Shown here in pieces: positions 4,789 through 6,738 of a stretch of DNA of 6,738 nt. A program made the position numbers and the translations under genes. Source of the DNA: Planctomycetaceae bacterium (GTDB taxonomy: Bacteria > Planctomycetota > Planctomycetia > Planctomycetales > Planctomycetaceae); NCBI GenBank assembly GCA_020426065.1, contig JAGQQT010000227.1, forward strand, positions 1 through 6,738, written 5' to 3'. The notes below the pieces were generated by a model. That model was not told the DNA's origin. It searched no databases and was given only the letters and a program-made list of their open reading frames with translations. How positions within the stretch are numbered: the first letter of the stretch is position 1; each line of letters begins with the position of its first letter.

Positions 4789-6738
4789 ATGTCTGTCTGC
4801 CGTTCTGTTCTTGTCACGCTCACGATGCTCTTGCTGATCGGCGTCAGTTCACAGACCGTTTCTGCTCAAAACCCACGTGGATACCTGCTGACGATTCAGC
4901 CGCACTGGAATGAGGCCGGGGATCAGTTCTGGTACCAGAATGATCTGCCAGACCGGAAGCGGCGTTATGTTCTGGTTGATGCCAGCCAGGGAAAAAGAAT
5001 CGTTCTACTGGACAGTGATCAATACACCCGGTTACTGAAATCACTTCCGGAAACTGTCCAGCAAAAGTATGACCGCCTGCCCAGCGATGCAGTCTATGAT
5101 TTTGCCTCCGCAAAACTGCTGCTCAAACTGGGAGAGGCAATTTATGGTTATGTTCCGGGCGCAGACCAGTTGAACAAACTGGGTGATCAGGATGTGCCGC
5201 AGCAGTTTGCCAGTGGGCGCGTGGCTGATGATGCTTACAGCGACTATCAGGGGGAATCCACGGAAATCGAAATCGTCAACGAAAGTGGAGTGAAGCTTGA
5301 TCTGTTCTGGATCGATGCCCAGCGACGCTCCCAGGGTTATGGTTCGGTTGAAGCAGGGCAATCCCGGTCTCAGCATACTTATGCCGGTCACGTCTGGGAG
5401 CTCCTTGGACCGGACAGACAATACTATGGACGCTATCGAGGCTCTGCCGACAGGCTGGTCATTCGAATCACAGAACCGGTGGAGCGCGAACGGTCCCGCC
5501 CGGAACCGCGCCCGAGAAAGGAAACCCGCTCGGGGCCAGGAGCATTTCTGCAGGCAGGAAATATTTTTCATCGGGAAAATCCTCCACGGCAACTGACCAC
5601 GGATGGCACCGCCGAGCATCCTTATCATTCACTGTTCTGGTCTCCCGATGAGGAGACAGTGATTGCGGCGAAAACCTGGCCCGTTGAGATCCAGCCGGTT
5701 CATCTTGTGGAATCTTCTCCCGAGAAAGGGGGCCGGGCCGTTCTGCATTCCCATGATTATGTTCTGCCTGGCGACCCGCTTCCCCGTTTCGATTTCTATC
5801 GCATTGATCTGGCCAGCGGTGCAGCAGAGGCGCTGGCCTTGCCCGAGATTGACTTTGGTGATCCCCGCGGCTTCTGGCTGGACGAGAATACATTCTGCAT
5901 CGAGAAGATTGATCGCGGGCATCCACGTTATCGACTGCTGGCTTATGACCGGAACAGCAATGAGATCCACTCTCTGATTGACGAATCGACCGAGACGTTT
6001 CTCTGGACCACTCACGGGCCAAACATTCCCCTGCTAACCCGCCTCAAAAATACTGCCGAACTCATTTACGCCTCGGAGCAATCCGGCACGCGTCAACTCT
6101 ATCTGGTTCAGCCGCAGGCGGAATCGGTTTTGACCCCTATCACATCCGGGTCTTTTGTCGTGCGTGAGATTGTGAAGATCGATGAGGAGGCGCGGGAGTT
6201 GATCTTTGCGGCCAGTGGTCAGAATCCCGGTGAGGATCCTTATCATCTGCACTATTACCGCATCCGGTTTGATGGCTCGGAGTTGACTTCGCTCACCGCA
6301 GGGAATGGGACCCATTCGGTTCAGTTTTCACCGGACGGCTCTTATCTGATCGATACCTGGAGCCGGGTTGATTTTCCGCCGCAGCATGTCCTGCGAGATG
6401 CCCGCACCGGAAAACAGATTTGTGAACTGGAGCAGGCGGATGTCAGTCAGTTGACTGCTGCCGGGCAGATGCCGCCGCGAATCTTTTCCGCTCCCGGTCG
6501 GGATGGAACGACCGAGATCTGGGGCTTTGTCTGTTTTCCGAAAGATTACGATCCCGAAAAGTCGTACCCGGTCATTGAAGACATTTATGCCGGACCGCAT
6601 GGAGCCCATGTGCCCAAGAATTACCGCTCTGCTCCCTGGTACCCGGAAGAAACGGCGGCTGGATTCTTTGTGGTGAAGATTGATGGCATGGGGACCGCAC
6701 ATCGTTCTAAAGCCTTTCACGATGTCTGCTGGCACAAT
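4789..6738 (+). CDS. Secreted S9B (dipeptidyl peptidase IV-like) peptidase with VHL-beta-like domain, partial at 3' end
   Basis: 650 residues are visible and the frame runs off the right edge. Residues 1-26 are a Sec signal peptide (hydrophobic VLVTLTMLLLIGV, cleavage likely after TVSA). An unassigned segment of about 30-155 precedes a VHL-beta-like domain at about 157-215, with NESGVKLDLFWID, a Y-G-S-V-E-A-G turn and HTYAGHVWELL. A Pro/Arg/Glu-rich linker (231-250) leads to a DPP IV N-terminal beta-propeller (about 253-560), shown by HDYVLPGDPLPRFDFYRID, ASEQSGTRQLYLV (428-440), GEDPYH (481-486) and FSPDGSYLIDTWSRVD (513-528). The alpha/beta-hydrolase domain starts at YPVIEDIYAGPHG (593-605) and continues to KIDGMGT and FHDVCWHN. 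The G-x-S-x-G serine and the Asp and His lie outside the window, so activity cannot be judged. The usual role is cleavage after proline or alanine in extracytoplasmic peptides. ATG 4789 is chosen for the signal peptide and GGAA 8 bases upstream. It is probably unrelated to the upstream regulatory pair. Confidence 0.92.
   Translation, partial: MSVCRSVLVTLTMLLLIGVSSQTVSAQNPRGYLLTIQPHWNEAGDQFWYQNDLPDRKRRYVLVDASQGKRIVLLDSDQYTRLLKSLPETVQQKYDRLPSDAVYDFASAKLLLKLGEAIYGYVPGADQLNKLGDQDVPQQFASGRVADDAYSDYQGESTEIEIVNESGVKLDLFWIDAQRRSQGYGSVEAGQSRSQHTYAGHVWELLGPDRQYYGRYRGSADRLVIRITEPVERERSRPEPRPRKETRSGPGAFLQAGNIFHRENPPRQLTTDGTAEHPYHSLFWSPDEETVIAAKTWPVEIQPVHLVESSPEKGGRAVLHSHDYVLPGDPLPRFDFYRIDLASGAAEALALPEIDFGDPRGFWLDENTFCIEKIDRGHPRYRLLAYDRNSNEIHSLIDESTETFLWTTHGPNIPLLTRLKNTAELIYASEQSGTRQLYLVQPQAESVLTPITSGSFVVREIVKIDEEARELIFAASGQNPGEDPYHLHYYRIRFDGSELTSLTAGNGTHSVQFSPDGSYLIDTWSRVDFPPQHVLRDARTGKQICELEQADVSQLTAAGQMPPRIFSAPGRDGTTEIWGFVCFPKDYDPEKSYPVIEDIYAGPHGAHVPKNYRSAPWYPEETAAGFFVVKIDGMGTAHRSKAFHDVCWHN
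5257..5433 (+). other. VHL-beta-like domain inside the S9 peptidase
   Basis: Residues about 157-215 of the peptidase resemble the beta domain of the von Hippel-Lindau tumour suppressor. Shared features are an asparagine-containing first strand (IEIVNES), a strand ending in W-I-D (VHL has W-L-N), a Y-x-x-(V/L)-x-x-G turn, and the signature (S/T)-Y-x-G-H-x-W, here T197-Y-A-G-H-V-W203. The match is made by eye from memory of the human sequence. In VHL this domain binds hydroxyproline peptide; the bacterial role is unknown to me. Confidence 0.75.

Noticed and set aside
5041..5628. Open minus-strand frame of 195 codons opposite the peptidase gene.
   Set aside because: It is antisense to the VHL-like and linker region of a clearly coding plus-strand gene, and the translation shows no domain or plausible start context.
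1..6738. CRISPR arrays, tRNA or rRNA genes, insertion sequences, phage genes.
   Set aside because: I saw no regularly spaced repeats, RNA gene signatures, transposase-like frames or terminal inverted repeats; nearly the whole window is explained by four protein genes.

Overview
The window looks like a chromosomal piece of a Planctomycetota bacterium of moderate GC. The basis is family resemblance recalled from memory: a secreted S9 peptidase with a VHL-like beta domain, a STAS protein of the 'S-x-F-L-E ... I-T-R-L-D' type, and a kinase-like anti-sigma domain with a long insert. The genus cannot be fixed from the sequence alone.

Layout. Positions 1-3168, minus strand: a large hybrid histidine kinase whose 3' end lies beyond the left edge. 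It has four PAS domains, HisKA, HATPase and two receiver domains, and the last visible residues look like the start of an Hpt domain. Positions 3169-3431: a divergent intergenic region with a near-consensus sigma70-type promoter facing right, a weaker extended -10 candidate facing left, and two small palindromes. Positions 3432-4331 and 4328-4681, plus strand: a two-gene unit with a 4-base ATGA overlap. It encodes a receiver domain fused to an RsbW/SpoIIAB-like HATPase, then a single-domain STAS (anti-anti-sigma type) protein. Positions 4682-4788: a short gap with at most a weak hairpin. Positions 4789-6738, plus strand: a secreted S9B/DPP IV-like peptidase with an embedded VHL-beta-like domain, cut by the right edge before its catalytic serine.

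How the genes may work together (inference). The divergent kinase could sense signals through its PAS domains and pass phosphate through receivers and Hpt to Asp54 of the receiver-HATPase protein. That would change how the kinase/anti-sigma half binds or phosphorylates the STAS protein next to it. This would join a two-component phosphorelay to a partner switch, as in Pseudomonas HptB-HsbR-HsbA, but without the PP2C phosphatase domain found in HsbR. No sigma factor, anti-sigma target or phosphatase is in the window. The peptidase is probably an independent neighbour.
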